A DNA stretch of 64,000 nucleotides, taken from contig CAVOJU010000022.1 of assembly GCA_963696315.1 (NCBI GenBank), positions 1 to 64,000 on the forward strand. Reading direction: 5' to 3'. This document shows positions 8,354-18,654 of this stretch, piece by piece. Below the pieces are notes generated by a model. That model made no database searches, was not told the origin of the DNA, and saw only the letters and a list, made by a program, of their open reading frames with translations. Every line of letters begins with the position of its first letter. Position 1 is the stretch's first letter. Made by a program: the position numbers and the translations under genes. The DNA comes from CAWKEY01 sp963696315. GTDB taxonomy: Bacteria > Pseudomonadota > Gammaproteobacteria > Methylococcales > Methylomonadaceae.

Positions 8354-8492
8354 TTAAACAGGTTAATACAGAAATTGTAACCAGCAATACTGAACACAAA
8401 GGTAAGCCTTTTGACTATTGATGCAGATAAGGAGCTCTCAAAATGCCAATTTCCAAAGGTTTTTAACTTAAGTCTCATTGCCGGATTTGTTT

Positions 8493-10274
8493 ATGGCTAA
8501 GCGGTCAATCCTGAAATTCCTGTCTTTCCTGGCGTTCTGGTTCGCAGGCCAGGTATTCGCTGTCGAATCAGCCGGTGTGTTGCCGGCTGAGCAAGCGTTT
8601 CAATTCACCTACCAAGTAAAGAAAGCAGACAGGCTGCTACTATCCTGGGACATTGCGACCGGCTATTACCTGTATCGTCATAAATTCAAATTCGTCTCGC
8701 TGACTCCCGGCATAACAGTGGGGGAACAGTCCTTTCCCGCCAGCCATACCAAGCACGATGAATTTTTTGGTGAAGTGGAAATTTATCGCGATCATCTGGA
8801 AGCAGATATTACTCTTCAGCGTCAGGATCCAGGACTGATTAAGCTGAAATTAGAAGTGGCTTTCCAGGGCTGCGCAGATGCGGGCGTTTGTTATATGCCT
8901 ATCAAAAAAACCATTTCTATCGATTTGCCAGCTGAAAGTACCAACAAAAAGAGCGTTCCTCCTACGATTGATAAACCTGCCCCCTTTGTTTCGGAGCAAG
9001 ATCGTATCGCCGCCGCATTGAAAAATCAATCTGCTTGGTTCATTGCCTTAAGCTTTCTTGGCTTAGGGCTATTACTAGCGTTTACGCCGTGTATTTTTCC
9101 GATGCTGCCGATTCTTTCCGGTATTGTTGTGGGTCAGGGTTCAAACCTGAACACGCGCAGGGCATTCTGGCTATCGCTAAGCTATGTACTCGCCTCCGCA
9201 CTGACTTATACGGGTTTTGGCGTCCTCGCAGGACTTTTCGGCAGCAATCTTCAGGCGTTATTCCAGGAACCCTGGGTAATCATGGCTTTCAGCGGGGTCT
9301 TTGTGCTGTTGGCGCTGTCGATGTTCGGCGGTTTCCAGATTCAAATTCCTTCTTTTATACAAACCAGAGTTATAGCGATCAGTTCCAAACAACAGGGCGG
9401 AAGGTTGTGGGGAGCTGCGATAATGGGCGTACTTTCGGCTTTGGCGATCGGGCCTTGCGTCACGGCGCCATTAGCCGGCGCATTGATTTATATCGGGCAA
9501 ACCGGCGACGCCTATTTGGGGGGAATGGCGCTGTTTGCCCTGGGTTTAGGCATGGGCATACCGCTGATCATCATCGGTACCTATGCCGGTAAAGTGCTGC
9601 CCAGGGCGGGCGCCTGGATGAATACCACCAAAGTCATTTTTGGTATTGGGCTGTTAGCCGTTGCAGTATGGTTATTAAGCCGCATCCTGTCGCCGATGGC
9701 TACTCTGGCTTTATGGTCACTGCTAGTCATTTTTCCTGTGATACTGTTGCTATTGAGAAGACATTGGAAGAGCGCAGGATTGCTTGTAGCGGCTTATGGT
9801 ATTTTTTTGTGGGTCGGGATTTACACTAACCGGCCTGACACGCTGCGGCCCCTTGTCTGTGAGGTTGCCATCGCATGTAAAGAACAACTGGCGCTTACGC
9901 TCACGTTTAAAAAGATCGGCACCGTGCAGGAATTACAGCAAGCTCTGGCTGATGCCCAGGCGAAAAACCAATGGGTGATGCTTGATTTTTATGCAACCTG
10001 GTGTGCATCCTGTCAGGAATTGGCGCTTTATACCTTTGCTGATCTCAAGGTAAGGGAAGCTTTATCACAAGTCGTGCTAATACAAGCTGATGTGACACAA
10101 AACTCCCCAACTGATCATGCCTTGTTAAGACAATTCAACCTGATCGGCCCGCCCGCGATTCTTTTCTTCGGCCCGGATCAACAGGAGCGCAGTGCTTATC
10201 GTGTCGTCGGTTATTTGAAGGCCGATAAGTTTCTGGACATCATTAACCAGGTTTTTCCCAAGCCGGTTTCCTGA
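8493..10274 (+). CDS. dsbD: Thiol:disulfide interchange protein DsbD
   Basis: 593 residues from the ATG at 8493; a TTG at 8478 adds five residues before the signal peptide. The signal sequence runs to about VFA-V. The order is: periplasmic alpha domain with the cysteine pair in QGCADAGVCYMP; a membrane region with the cysteines FTPCIFPMLP and AIGPCVTAPLAG; and a C-terminal thioredoxin-like domain with WCASC. This is the complete DsbD three-domain plan, about the usual length. DsbD transfers electrons from cytosolic thioredoxin to periplasmic disulfide isomerase and cytochrome c maturation or copper-chaperone systems. It sits between the DsbD_2-like protein and a persulfide/CoA-disulfide reductase, a thiol-redox neighbourhood. 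Confidence 0.95.
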   Translation: MAKRSILKFLSFLAFWFAGQVFAVESAGVLPAEQAFQFTYQVKKADRLLLSWDIATGYYLYRHKFKFVSLTPGITVGEQSFPASHTKHDEFFGEVEIYRDHLEADITLQRQDPGLIKLKLEVAFQGCADAGVCYMPIKKTISIDLPAESTNKKSVPPTIDKPAPFVSEQDRIAAALKNQSAWFIALSFLGLGLLLAFTPCIFPMLPILSGIVVGQGSNLNTRRAFWLSLSYVLASALTYTGFGVLAGLFGSNLQALFQEPWVIMAFSGVFVLLALSMFGGFQIQIPSFIQTRVIAISSKQQGGRLWGAAIMGVLSALAIGPCVTAPLAGALIYIGQTGDAYLGGMALFALGLGMGIPLIIIGTYAGKVLPRAGAWMNTTKVIFGIGLLAVAVWLLSRILSPMATLALWSLLVIFPVILLLLRRHWKSAGLLVAAYGIFLWVGIYTNRPDTLRPLVCEVAIACKEQLALTLTFKKIGTVQELQQALADAQAKNQWVMLDFYATWCASCQELALYTFADLKVREALSQVVLIQADVTQNSPTDHALLRQFNLIGPPAILFFGPDQQERSAYRVVGYLKADKFLDIINQVFPKPVS

Positions 10275-10386
10275 CATGAACTTTTTAAATCACTCTTATC
10301 CCAATCCCCTTTTCCCGGAGGAAGAAAAAGCAACAAAGCGGGAGTTGTGGCGGTTATGGGCAGAGTAAAACAGAGGGATAAAAATT

Positions 10387-12159
10387 ATGCCACGTAAGCG
10401 TATTTTAATTGTGGGTGGCGTTGCCGGAGGGGCGACCTGTGCGGCTCGGCTCCGGCGCTTATGCGAAGACTGCGAAATCATTATTTTTGAAATGGGTTCC
10501 TACGTTTCTTTTGCTAATTGTGGGCTGCCTTACTTTATCGGGGATGTGATTGTCGACGAAGACAAGTTGCTGGTAGCAACACCTGAATTGTTCAAAAATC
10601 GGTTTAATATCCAGGTTTGCACCGAAACGGAAGTCATTTCAATTAATAGAGCGGACAAAACGCTTGCAGTGCGTGATCTGGCAACCTGTCAGGATCGAGT
10701 AGAACATTACGATGCGTTGGTGTTGTCGACCGGAGCTTCTGCGGTTTGGCCTGACCTTGAGGGCATCAAGCTCCCCGGCATTTATGCCTTGAGAACCATC
10801 CCCGATAGCCGGGAGATTCGCGCAGCTTTGGAAAATATGACCCGCGCCGTGGTGATCGGGGCGGGCTACCTGGGTTTGGAACTGGCTGAAAATTTAAGTA
10901 AGCGAGGGGTAAAGGTGACCGTATTGCAGTCGTCCTCCCAAATCATGCCGACATTGGATCAGGAAATGGCCGCTTTTGTTGTGCAGCATCTTGAGCAACA
11001 CGGCATTGATTGCCGGCTGAACAGCCACATTGCTTCTTTCCAGCAAAATCCGGATCAAACCCTGAGGGTTAACCTGACTTCAGGTGAACACCTAACCACT
11101 GAAGCGGTGATGATCTCAATCGGTGTGAGGCCGCGCGCACAATTGGCAGCTAGTGCGGGTCTGGAATTGGGGCAGTATGGTGGTATCCGGGTTAATGAAA
11201 CCATGCAAACCAGCGACCCCTCTATTTGGGCGGTTGGCGATGTCGTGGAAGTCCGTAACTTTATAACCAACGAATGGCAATTATGCCCCCTGGCGGGGCC
11301 GGCTAACCGGCAAGGCCGTCTTGCCGCCGCCCATATTCTGGGTAAAGAGGTGGCGGGAGCAAACGCGTTGATGCCTTATCGAGGCGTTCAGGGAACCTCG
11401 GTGTGCGGTATTTTCGGATTAACGGTCGCCACAACCGGTGTCAATGAAAAGGCGCTGAAAGCGGCCGGTTTTACCCACTACGAAAAAGTCTACCTGCACC
11501 CCGGCAATCATGTCGGTTATTATCCCGGCGCCAAACCCATCCATATCAAATTGCTCTACGATACCCAAAATGGCAAGGTTCTGGGGGCGCAGGCCTTAGG
11601 CGAGTCAGGCGTAGCCCGGCGCATTGATGTTATTTCCGCCTTTATACAAATGGGCGCTACCGTCTATGACCTGGAAGAAGCGGAGCTGTGTTATGCGCCG
11701 CAGTTTGGCGCTACCAAGGATCCGGTTAATCTGGCCGGGATGATAGCCGCCAACCATCTACGCGGCAATCATCCGCTAGCCAGATGGGAAGAATTACTGG
11801 ATACGCATGTACAAGTTGTCGAAAATCAGGATGAAGCCAGTCAATTGCTGGCGCTGATTCTCGATGATCCGTTTGCACAGGCGCAAATTGTCGATGTCCG
11901 GACGGCCGCCGAGTATCAACAAAAACATATTCCCCATGCCGTCAATATCCCTTTGGATTCCTTGCGTGACCGCTTGCAGGAATTATCAAAGGAACGGGAA
12001 ATCTGGGTCGTCTGCGGTGTTGGGCAACGGGCTTATAATGCAACCCGGATCCTGCAGCAGAACGGTTTCCGGGTCAGAAACCTGTCTGGCGGCATGCAAA
12101 CTTTTACTACTTATGAGGGTTTGCAGGAACATGCGGGAAAGACATCTTTTGAAGGTTAA
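10387..12159 (+). CDS. CoA-disulfide reductase / NAD(P)H persulfide reductase with C-terminal rhodanese domain
   Basis: 590 residues. The N-terminal FAD motif is VGGVAGGATCAARLRR (8-23), followed by SFANCGLPYFIG (38-49), with the single active cysteine typical of CoA-disulfide reductases. The NAD(P) site is VIGAGYLGLELAENL and the FAD site IWAVGDVVEV. The dimerisation domain has GYYPGAKPI. Residues about 490-585 form a rhodanese domain (IVDVRTAAEYQQKHIPHAVN) with the catalytic cysteine in VVCGVGQRAY. This is the CoADR-Rhd or NADH-dependent persulfide reductase architecture, acting on polysulfide, persulfide or CoA disulfides. It follows dsbD by about 110 bp and precedes a copper-type ATPase. 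Confidence 0.9.
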   Translation: MPRKRILIVGGVAGGATCAARLRRLCEDCEIIIFEMGSYVSFANCGLPYFIGDVIVDEDKLLVATPELFKNRFNIQVCTETEVISINRADKTLAVRDLATCQDRVEHYDALVLSTGASAVWPDLEGIKLPGIYALRTIPDSREIRAALENMTRAVVIGAGYLGLELAENLSKRGVKVTVLQSSSQIMPTLDQEMAAFVVQHLEQHGIDCRLNSHIASFQQNPDQTLRVNLTSGEHLTTEAVMISIGVRPRAQLAASAGLELGQYGGIRVNETMQTSDPSIWAVGDVVEVRNFITNEWQLCPLAGPANRQGRLAAAHILGKEVAGANALMPYRGVQGTSVCGIFGLTVATTGVNEKALKAAGFTHYEKVYLHPGNHVGYYPGAKPIHIKLLYDTQNGKVLGAQALGESGVARRIDVISAFIQMGATVYDLEEAELCYAPQFGATKDPVNLAGMIAANHLRGNHPLARWEELLDTHVQVVENQDEASQLLALILDDPFAQAQIVDVRTAAEYQQKHIPHAVNIPLDSLRDRLQELSKEREIWVVCGVGQRAYNATRILQQNGFRVRNLSGGMQTFTTYEGLQEHAGKTSFEG

Positions 12160-12277
12160 TAATGCTTTCAGTGCTTACGCATCAACGCAGGTTGGTCTGT
12201 ATTTGCTCAAAAACACTGCAAAATCCGGATGACCTGAATTAGGTCCAATCAAGAAAAATACCAACACTATTATCACT

Positions 12278-14738
12278 ATGTATCAAGTTGCTGAATTCAA
12301 ACATTTCACCCTCGTGCATCAAACAATCCGTCGCGTTCGACTTATCGCACCGAGTTTACGCAAGGATCAGGAACGTGCCTATGTACTGGAAATAGTGCTA
12401 CGCAAAAGAGAGGGTATTGACGCGGTAAAAATCGTTCCGGCGATAGCCTCGGTCACCATTCATTTTGACCCGGAATGCTTGCCTGTCGCCAATCTGTTAC
12501 GGCTTTTGGATGCGGTCATAGGCAACCTTGGCCTGAAGCCACGCCAGACGATAAACGCTATAAAGCATAAAAATATCCCTCCCAGCCTGGTGTTAGAGGA
12601 TTTTGTGATTGGCATCGGCGGAATGAGCTGTGCGTCCTGTGCCTTGTTCCTGGAAATGATGTTGCAGCGTGAACCCTATATCACTAAAGCGACGGTCAAT
12701 TATCTGTCGGAAACGGCTCGAATTACCGGTTATCTTCCTAAGGAGCAGCTTTTCAGCCTTGTTTCGGCAAATGGCTATCAGGCTTTTTCAATCGATTCCT
12801 TGACTGAACGAAAATTGCTGTTCGAAGTGGAAAACAAGCATCTGCTTAAGGCAAAAAAACAGCTGATCACCTTAGGTTTGTTGAGCTTGCCGGTGACACT
12901 TGCTGAGCCTCCTGCGCTCAAGGTCGCTGCCCCTTTTGCTGTTGCAGGCATTATTCGCTACGCCCGTGGTTTTTTGGGAAGGCCGGGATATTTTTAAAAA
13001 AGCGCTCAAGCAGGCGAAGCAAGGTTCTGCCAATATGGATAGCTTGATTGCGTTGGGGGTGGGTGCGGCATACGGTTACAGTCTTGTGGCATTATTTCGC
13101 AGCCGCCGCCATGTTTACTTTAGTGCGGCAACCGGCATCATTGATTTTGTTCTCTTGGGCCGGTATCTGGAAGAATTGGCAAAGCGGAAAGTGGTGAACG
13201 ACATCCGCAAGTTGGTCAATCTGCAACCCCTGGTTGCGACGCTGTTACGTGATGACGAAGCCATTAAAATCAGTGCCGATGAAATCCGGGTAAACGATAT
13301 TTTGCTGATTCGTCCCGGTGAAAAAATTCCTGCCGACGGTGTGGTGGTCAAAGGGCTTTCCAGCGTCGATGAGTCCACGGTAACCGGCTCCAGTACCCCC
13401 AGCATCAAGGAGTCCGGGCATAAGGTCTATGACGGTTGCATCAATGGCAGTGGCGTTTTGCATGTCCGCGCCACCGCGACGGGCAAGGATACGATGCTAT
13501 CCGGGTTGATACACATGGTCGACGAGGCCCAGGCTTCCAAGTTGCAGATTCAAAAAACGGTTGATGCGTTTTCGTCGGTGTTTGTGCCCTCGGTCATCGT
13601 GCTGTCCGGCGTGACCTTTGGCGGCTGGCTGCTGGCGGGAGAACGCGTTGGGCATGCGTTAGCCAATGCCATTGCCGTGCTGCTGATTTCCTGCCCCTGT
13701 GCATTGGGGATGGCCACACCGGCAGCAACCATGGTGGGTACCGGTCAGGCCGCACGGCGCGGGATTTATATTCGTAAGGGCGAAGCGCTGGAAACGGCGG
13801 CAACCATTGATATCGTGATCTTTGATAAAACCGGCACACTTACCGAAGGCCATGCCAACGTGACCGACTTCCTCAACGTCTCTCCTTTGGCTGATGAAAG
13901 TATTATTCAATTGGCGGCATCCGCGGAATTCAATTCAGAACACTATCTGGCCCAGGCGCTGGTCCGCTATGCCAAAGCACGAAATATTAACCGGCTGGAG
14001 TCTGCCCATTTCCACAGCATTCCTGACCAGGGCATCCGTGCTGACATCGGCCAATATGAGGTATTGCTGGGTAATGAATCCTGGCTGGAGGGTCAACACA
14101 TCGATTTAACCGCGTTAAAAGCAACGGCGAAGAATCTGGCGAAACAGGGAAAAACCCTGTTCTATCTGGCCGTTGATCACCAAGCGGCGGCATTATTTGC
14201 GGTTTCTGATCAAGTGAGAGCCAATGCCCGGCAAGTCATCCAGCAGTTGCATGATAGCCGCATCGAAACGATGATGGTGACCGGGGATACCGAGGAAGCG
14301 GCCTGGCCAATTGCCGGACAAGTGGGCATAACAACGGTGATAGCCCATGCGAATCCGGCGAAAAAACTGGCGCTGATTCGCAGCCTGCAACAACAAGGGC
14401 GCCGGGTTGCCATGATCGGCGATGGCATTAATGATGCGCCCGCGCTGGCCGCAGCGAACCTGAGCCTGGCGATCGACAAGGGGACCGGTATTGCGATTCA
14501 CGCAGCCGATTTGGTTTTGGTCAATGGCGATATAGGCAAAGTCGTCGAAGCCATCGCCATCAGTAATCAAACGCTGGGCATTATTAAACAAAACCTGTTT
14601 TGGGCTTTCGGCTATAACGCCATTGCTATTCCCTTTGCCGTGGCCGGAAAACTGAATCCGACGATTGCCTCAGCGGCCATGGCACTCAGTTCCGTCTCGG
14701 TCATCATCAATTCATTACGGTTAAACCGATCATCCTAA
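12278..14738 (+). CDS. Copper-type heavy-metal P1B ATPase (one frameshift)
   Basis: About 820 residues in two frames, switching near 12900-12960. The first part has a diverged ferredoxin-like domain and an HMA domain with GMSCASC (about residue 113). The second part begins with LFATPVVFWEGRDIF and AKQGSANMDSLIALG, then SCPCALGMATPAA (the transport CPC site), DKTGTLTEG (phosphorylated Asp), the ATP-binding domain and GDGINDAPAL, and ends SVIINSLRL. CPC with these flanks indicates Cu(I) export or delivery. The shift falls in a transmembrane-rich region with no obvious slippery site, so an assembly error is likely. The C-terminus is nearly identical to the relic at 7284-7490. Confidence 0.85.
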
Positions 14739-15252
14739 AAAATCAGTCTAACTTAGGGCTATAATCTGGACCGTCCGAATTACTTGAGCTTGTGCCATGG
14801 TATTACCGCCTAAATTTATTCACCCAAAGGCCGGTAAAGAATCAGCAGTTGTCTATCCTGGTTAAAAAATAATCCATTTCATTAAACTGCGTTATATAAC
14901 TTAGTTAATGTTGTCATATGACACAGTTTTTTAAAACTCCGTAAAGATTAATTTTCAGAATCTATCCGCATCAGCTGCGCAAGAGCACTTGATTCTTTGT
15001 ATGAGGCTGTTACAGCTATTTGTTCCGTAATTCCAATAGCCATCACCCTCTTTGATACTTAACAAAAAAACATCCCTCGTTGTATTTTTTGTGTATTTCA
15101 ATACGAAGCCATCCATCTTCAGGGTAGCAGTTTGAAGCCTTAAAAAATCATGGCATAGAAAGTGCTTTTTTCCGTTAAATCCCTTGGTATCGCTCAATAG
15201 CGGGTCAATTTGAGCCATCAAAACAAGGCAATAAATAACATTACCCGGAAAC
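14739..15252. other. 514-bp intergenic stretch
   Basis: No supported gene. A minus-strand frame at 14955-15260 (101 codons) would overlap the sigma-factor start and has no recognisable family. No clear terminator follows the ATPase. Confidence 0.5.
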
Positions 15253-15258
15253 TTGACC

Positions 15259-15792
15259 ATGTCGACCCTATCTCTCAGCCACGATCAGATTACCCAACTT
15301 TTTCAAGATCATCGGGAAGCACTCACCCACTTTTTGATGTACAGAATTCGTTGTCCTGAAACGGCTCAGGATCTGTGTCAGGAAACTTACCTGCGGTTAC
15401 TCCGCGATAATGCAATAACACATGACGAGAACCTGGGCGGCTTTCTTTTTCGCGTGGCTGACCGTCTGGCGATTAATTATCTGAAATGGCAGCGATTAGC
15501 AAGAAATAACGGCGCGCCGCTCGATGACGACCTGGTTTGCCCAAAACATCGTCCGGATGAAATAACAGCGTTGCGTCAGCAATGTGAAATTTTGCTGGAT
15601 GCTATCAACGCGTTGCCACGAAAATTCCGCGATGTGTTTTTACTGCGCAAAATTGATGAATTGACCTATACCGAAATCGCGCAAAGACTGGGTATTTCGG
15701 AAAAAACAGTCCAGCGGCATTTGGTAGAAGCCATGCTGCATTGCCACCGGTGCATGGAACAGCCTGAAAAGAGGGTGCCGCAAAAGCCATGA
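15259..15792 (+). CDS. fecI: FecI-type ECF sigma factor
   Basis: 177 residues from the ATG at 15259 (a TTG lies two codons upstream). Sigma region 2 is visible in FQDHREALTHFLMYRIRC and AQDLCQETYLRLLR. Region 4 has LPRKFRDVFLLRKIDELTYTEIAQRLGISEKTVQRHL, a helix-turn-helix. These are FecI-group features. The stop overlaps the start of fecR by four bases. Such sigma factors are released by FecR when the cognate TonB-dependent receptor binds its iron chelate, and then transcribe the receptor gene; here the probable target is the receptor at 18.6 kb. Confidence 0.92.
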   Translation: MSTLSLSHDQITQLFQDHREALTHFLMYRIRCPETAQDLCQETYLRLLRDNAITHDENLGGFLFRVADRLAINYLKWQRLARNNGAPLDDDLVCPKHRPDEITALRQQCEILLDAINALPRKFRDVFLLRKIDELTYTEIAQRLGISEKTVQRHLVEAMLHCHRCMEQPEKRVPQKP

Positions 15793-16760
15793 GAAGTTCA
15801 TCTTCTTCACAATACAGCGAGCGGCAACTGAAGCAAGCCATCGAATGGTTCGTGTGTTTGCAATCGGAACAGTGCTCAGCGGAAGAACAACGCCGCTTCG
15901 AAACCTGGCTGGCAAAAAACGACAACCACCGCGCCGCTTATGCAGAAGCGGAAAGAGTTTGGGCCACTATGGATGATCTAAAATTCATGCCGGTACCCGG
16001 ACTGGCTGAAGCGCGCTCGGCAAAACCGCGAAAATCCCTCACGGCTCACCTGGCGTCATGGGCTTTTTTTATACTGTCGAGCGCTTTGCTCGGCGGCGCA
16101 TGGCTGGAATATAGCGCCGAAACGATCGATTACGCGACGCGGATGGGCGAGCACCGCCGCATTGAACTGGCGGATAACTCCACTATCGACCTGAATACCG
16201 ATACCCGTGTTTCGGTCAGGATTTCCCTGTTGCAGCGTAACGTGGTGTTAACCCAAGGTGAAGCGCTGTTTGAGGTTAGCCACAATCGTCTACGCCCGTT
16301 TACCGTAAAGGTGGGTGACCTGCGGATTCGTGATGTCGGCACCCGTTTCAATGTGCGGAGACAAGAAAAAGGCGCCACTATTTCGGTATTGGCAGGCGAA
16401 GTTGAGCTGAATGACGGACAGACTGTGATCAATGAGCACCTCGTTGCGGGCAATCAGCGCACCTATTCGGAAACGGCTGGCTTAGGCCGGTTGGAAGCCG
16501 TGGAAGCCGGCCAGATTGACGCCTGGGTGAATGGGCAATTGGTCTTCACGCATACGCCATTGCGTGAAGTGATGGCCGAACTGGAACGCTATCACCCGGT
16601 TCAGTTTAGCTTTGCCGATCCCAAACTCGCACAGGAAACGCTCAGCGGTACGTTTAATTCAGATGACATTGAGCCGTTTCTGCATGCCCTTGAGACCATT
16701 CTGCCTGTCCGGGCGAAGCGGAACGGGCAGCAAATTCAGTTGCGGCGAGTGCGGAAATGA
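15789..16760 (+). CDS. fecR: FecR-type anti-sigma/sigma-regulator
   Basis: 323 residues. The N-terminal cytoplasmic DUF4880 domain reads EQRRFETWLAKNDNHRAAYAEAERVW (36-61). One membrane helix is at about 86-103 (ASWAFFILSSALLGGAW). The periplasmic FecR domain includes RIELADNSTIDLNTDTRV, LTQGEALFEVSH and FTVKVGDLRIRDVGTRFNVR, then a C-terminal STN-like segment (LSGTFNSDDIEPFLHALE). Overlap with fecI (ATGA) shows translational coupling. It relays receptor occupancy across the inner membrane. Confidence 0.93.
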   Translation: MRSSSSSQYSERQLKQAIEWFVCLQSEQCSAEEQRRFETWLAKNDNHRAAYAEAERVWATMDDLKFMPVPGLAEARSAKPRKSLTAHLASWAFFILSSALLGGAWLEYSAETIDYATRMGEHRRIELADNSTIDLNTDTRVSVRISLLQRNVVLTQGEALFEVSHNRLRPFTVKVGDLRIRDVGTRFNVRRQEKGATISVLAGEVELNDGQTVINEHLVAGNQRTYSETAGLGRLEAVEAGQIDAWVNGQLVFTHTPLREVMAELERYHPVQFSFADPKLAQETLSGTFNSDDIEPFLHALETILPVRAKRNGQQIQLRRVRK

Positions 16761-16796
16761 TAGCTAAATAATCTGACAAAGTTGAAATAAGCGGCC

Positions 16797-16865
16797 CTAA
16801 ATCCGTCCATCCTTCGACTTGGCGGTCCGTAGCGAAGCCTGGAGGGCAGAATGAACGGATTTACT
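16797..16865. repeat. Imperfect inverted repeat between fecR and a convergent gene
   Basis: AAATCCGT at about 16799 pairs with ACGGATTT at about 16854, enclosing CTTCGACTTGGCGG and GAAGCCTGGAGGG. It resembles a dispersed REP-like element. It lies between convergent genes but lacks a T-run, so I do not call it a terminator. Confidence 0.45.
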
Positions 16866-16916
16866 CTTACAAAGCTTCAATCGAGATTTATACTCCCACT
16901 TTATTACAAATAAAGC

Positions 16917-17822
16917 CTAAAATAAACAAACACCTGCAGTTTCCAAGTCACAGTCAACGAATGGGAGCAGGAAAAAATCATACATATCCTTCATCAGCTG
17001 CGCGATGATAGGGACTGATTTTTTTGGTGTTCCACCTTGAATAGGTGGTTGTGGATCATATTCCAAATCGAGCATGACGGCTTGGGTATATTCTTTACCA
17101 AACAGATGATTTACGATGGCGAGAGACATATCCAACCCGGCAGTGACACCTGCAGAAGTCCAATACTTGCCGTCTTTTACCCAGCGCTTTTCTTTAAAGT
17201 CGGCGCCATATTTCGTGAGCATCTCCTCTGCCCGGTACCAGTGTGTCGTTGCATCCTTACCTTCCAGCAAGCCCGCAGCGCCCAGAATCCAAGCCCCCGT
17301 ACATACGCTGGTGGTATAGATACTGGTCTTGTCTATCGCCTTGATCCATTCGAGAACCTCTGCATTATTAGTAGTATCCGTCTGGAGCGCGGTGGCATCG
17401 GCGCCGCCCGGAACAAGCAAGACATCCAGTTGCTGCACTTCATCAATGGACTTATCCACCGTAATGGTGACCCCATTACTCATTTTTATGGGTCCCTTTG
17501 TCTTGGCGATCAGAAAGGTTTTTAAACCGGCGCTTCTGAAAACCTGATAAGGCCCCAAGGCATCTAATGAAAACATGCCATTGTAGACATAGATACCGAT
17601 CCCGTTCACGTTCACATTGGGCTTTGGTTGGAGGCTCATCAACTCATCCATAGTGGTTATATGCTGGCTATTTCCGCCACCATTCGCGAAATCATGTTTT
17701 GGAATCGTTAAATGCTTGCTTCCCCCACCATTGAAGGCATGCGTATTAAATGAAATGACTGATAAAAACAGCGCAATGTTAAGCCTAATCAATAGGTTAA
17801 TTACTAATCTTTTGTTGTACAT
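16917..17822 (-). CDS. Secreted DJ-1/PfpI (ThiJ) family protein
   Basis: 301 residues with an N-terminal signal peptide (about 1-29, ending NTHA). The fold core is IGIYVYNGMFSLDALGPYQVF, LDVLLVPGGADAT and SVCTGAWILGAAGLLEG, with the nucleophile-elbow cysteine in the last and ATTHW after it. That pattern matches isonitrile-hydratase/GlxA N-domain type members of the DJ-1 superfamily. There is no C-terminal AraC DNA-binding domain, so it is an enzyme-like protein, here exported. The C-terminal segment ends with two cysteines (DCDLETAGVCLF). Substrate unknown; single gene facing the fec operon. Confidence 0.85.
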   Translation of the reverse strand: MYNKRLVINLLIRLNIALFLSVISFNTHAFNGGGSKHLTIPKHDFANGGGNSQHITTMDELMSLQPKPNVNVNGIGIYVYNGMFSLDALGPYQVFRSAGLKTFLIAKTKGPIKMSNGVTITVDKSIDEVQQLDVLLVPGGADATALQTDTTNNAEVLEWIKAIDKTSIYTTSVCTGAWILGAAGLLEGKDATTHWYRAEEMLTKYGADFKEKRWVKDGKYWTSAGVTAGLDMSLAIVNHLFGKEYTQAVMLDLEYDPQPPIQGGTPKKSVPIIAQLMKDMYDFFLLPFVDCDLETAGVCLF

Positions 17823-18032
17823 CGTATTCGACTCCTTTTGTAGTTAAATTGCTGTCAAAGCGTTATTGACCACTGTGTAACTTAAACAGTACACAATAAA
17901 TTTTTTTGACAAAATAACAGTGCAATTTACATACCAATCATACTAAGAAATTGATAATTAATGCCTTTATGTAGCCTTGTTACGATGATTAAACAAATTA
18001 GTAAGTGATAAGACACACTGTAAAAGGTCATA

Positions 18033-18333
18033 TCACCGTTTTTTGCCAGAACCCTGGCAGAATTTAGCCTGTGGACAGAGGAAGAAAAAACGTCGAATCA
18101 ATGCGCTAATCAGGGTTTGATAAGGCAGACCTTGACTAAGAGACTTGGCTTTGATGCGCTCAAGATCGCTTTCTAACAACCGAATACTGATGGCTTTTTT
18201 CTTGCTCATTTGAGCACATGCAATTTGCCTGTAACGTTTTTTTTCATTTTCTACATTATCAATACTTTTGGCAGCGGTTGCTCTCAACGTACTCAATAAT
18301 AGCTTTTTCTTCTGCTGAAAGTTTAGCTGTCAT
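18033..18333 (-). pseudogene. Orphan CopG-type antitoxin (frameshifted)
   Basis: The C-terminal half reads ISIRLLESDLERIKAKSLSQ and GLPYQTLISALIRRF, the ribbon-helix-helix pattern of proteobacterial CopG/BrnA-like antitoxins. The expected N-terminus (MTAKLSAEEKAIIEYVES) is present in another frame from the ATG at 18333, which has a good GGAG site, so one indel near 18295 separates the halves. No toxin gene is recognisable upstream or downstream. It is either a relic, a solitary antitoxin, or a sequencing error in a gene whose partner has decayed. Confidence 0.6.
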
Positions 18334-18654
18334 GCTGGGCTCCTTCTAAGTATTTCTTTTGGTATTTACGACTGGGAATAATATTTTTTAGAAAAATAGT
18401 TTCCTCATTTTTACAAACGGCACGTCAATAAACATAGTCTCGTATTTGCACGATGAAAAGCCTTTGATTGTACCGTGAATAGGCAACAGAAATTCCCGAA
18501 AAAATTTTTTTAAAAAAATGTCCAGTTCAGCCCCTTTGCTTTGTTATTAGTATTAAGACGGCTAAAAACGTCGATAACTTGACTAAAACTAAACCAGGGA
18601 AAATAACATGGTTAAAAGCTTACCGATTATCATGGCTATTAATGCTGAGCGCAC

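Noticed and set aside
14955..15260. 101-codon minus-strand ORF
   Set aside because: It overlaps the sigma-factor start and has no family resemblance.
16797..16865. Intrinsic terminator after fecR
   Set aside because: Inverted repeat present but the loop is long and no T-run follows on either strand.
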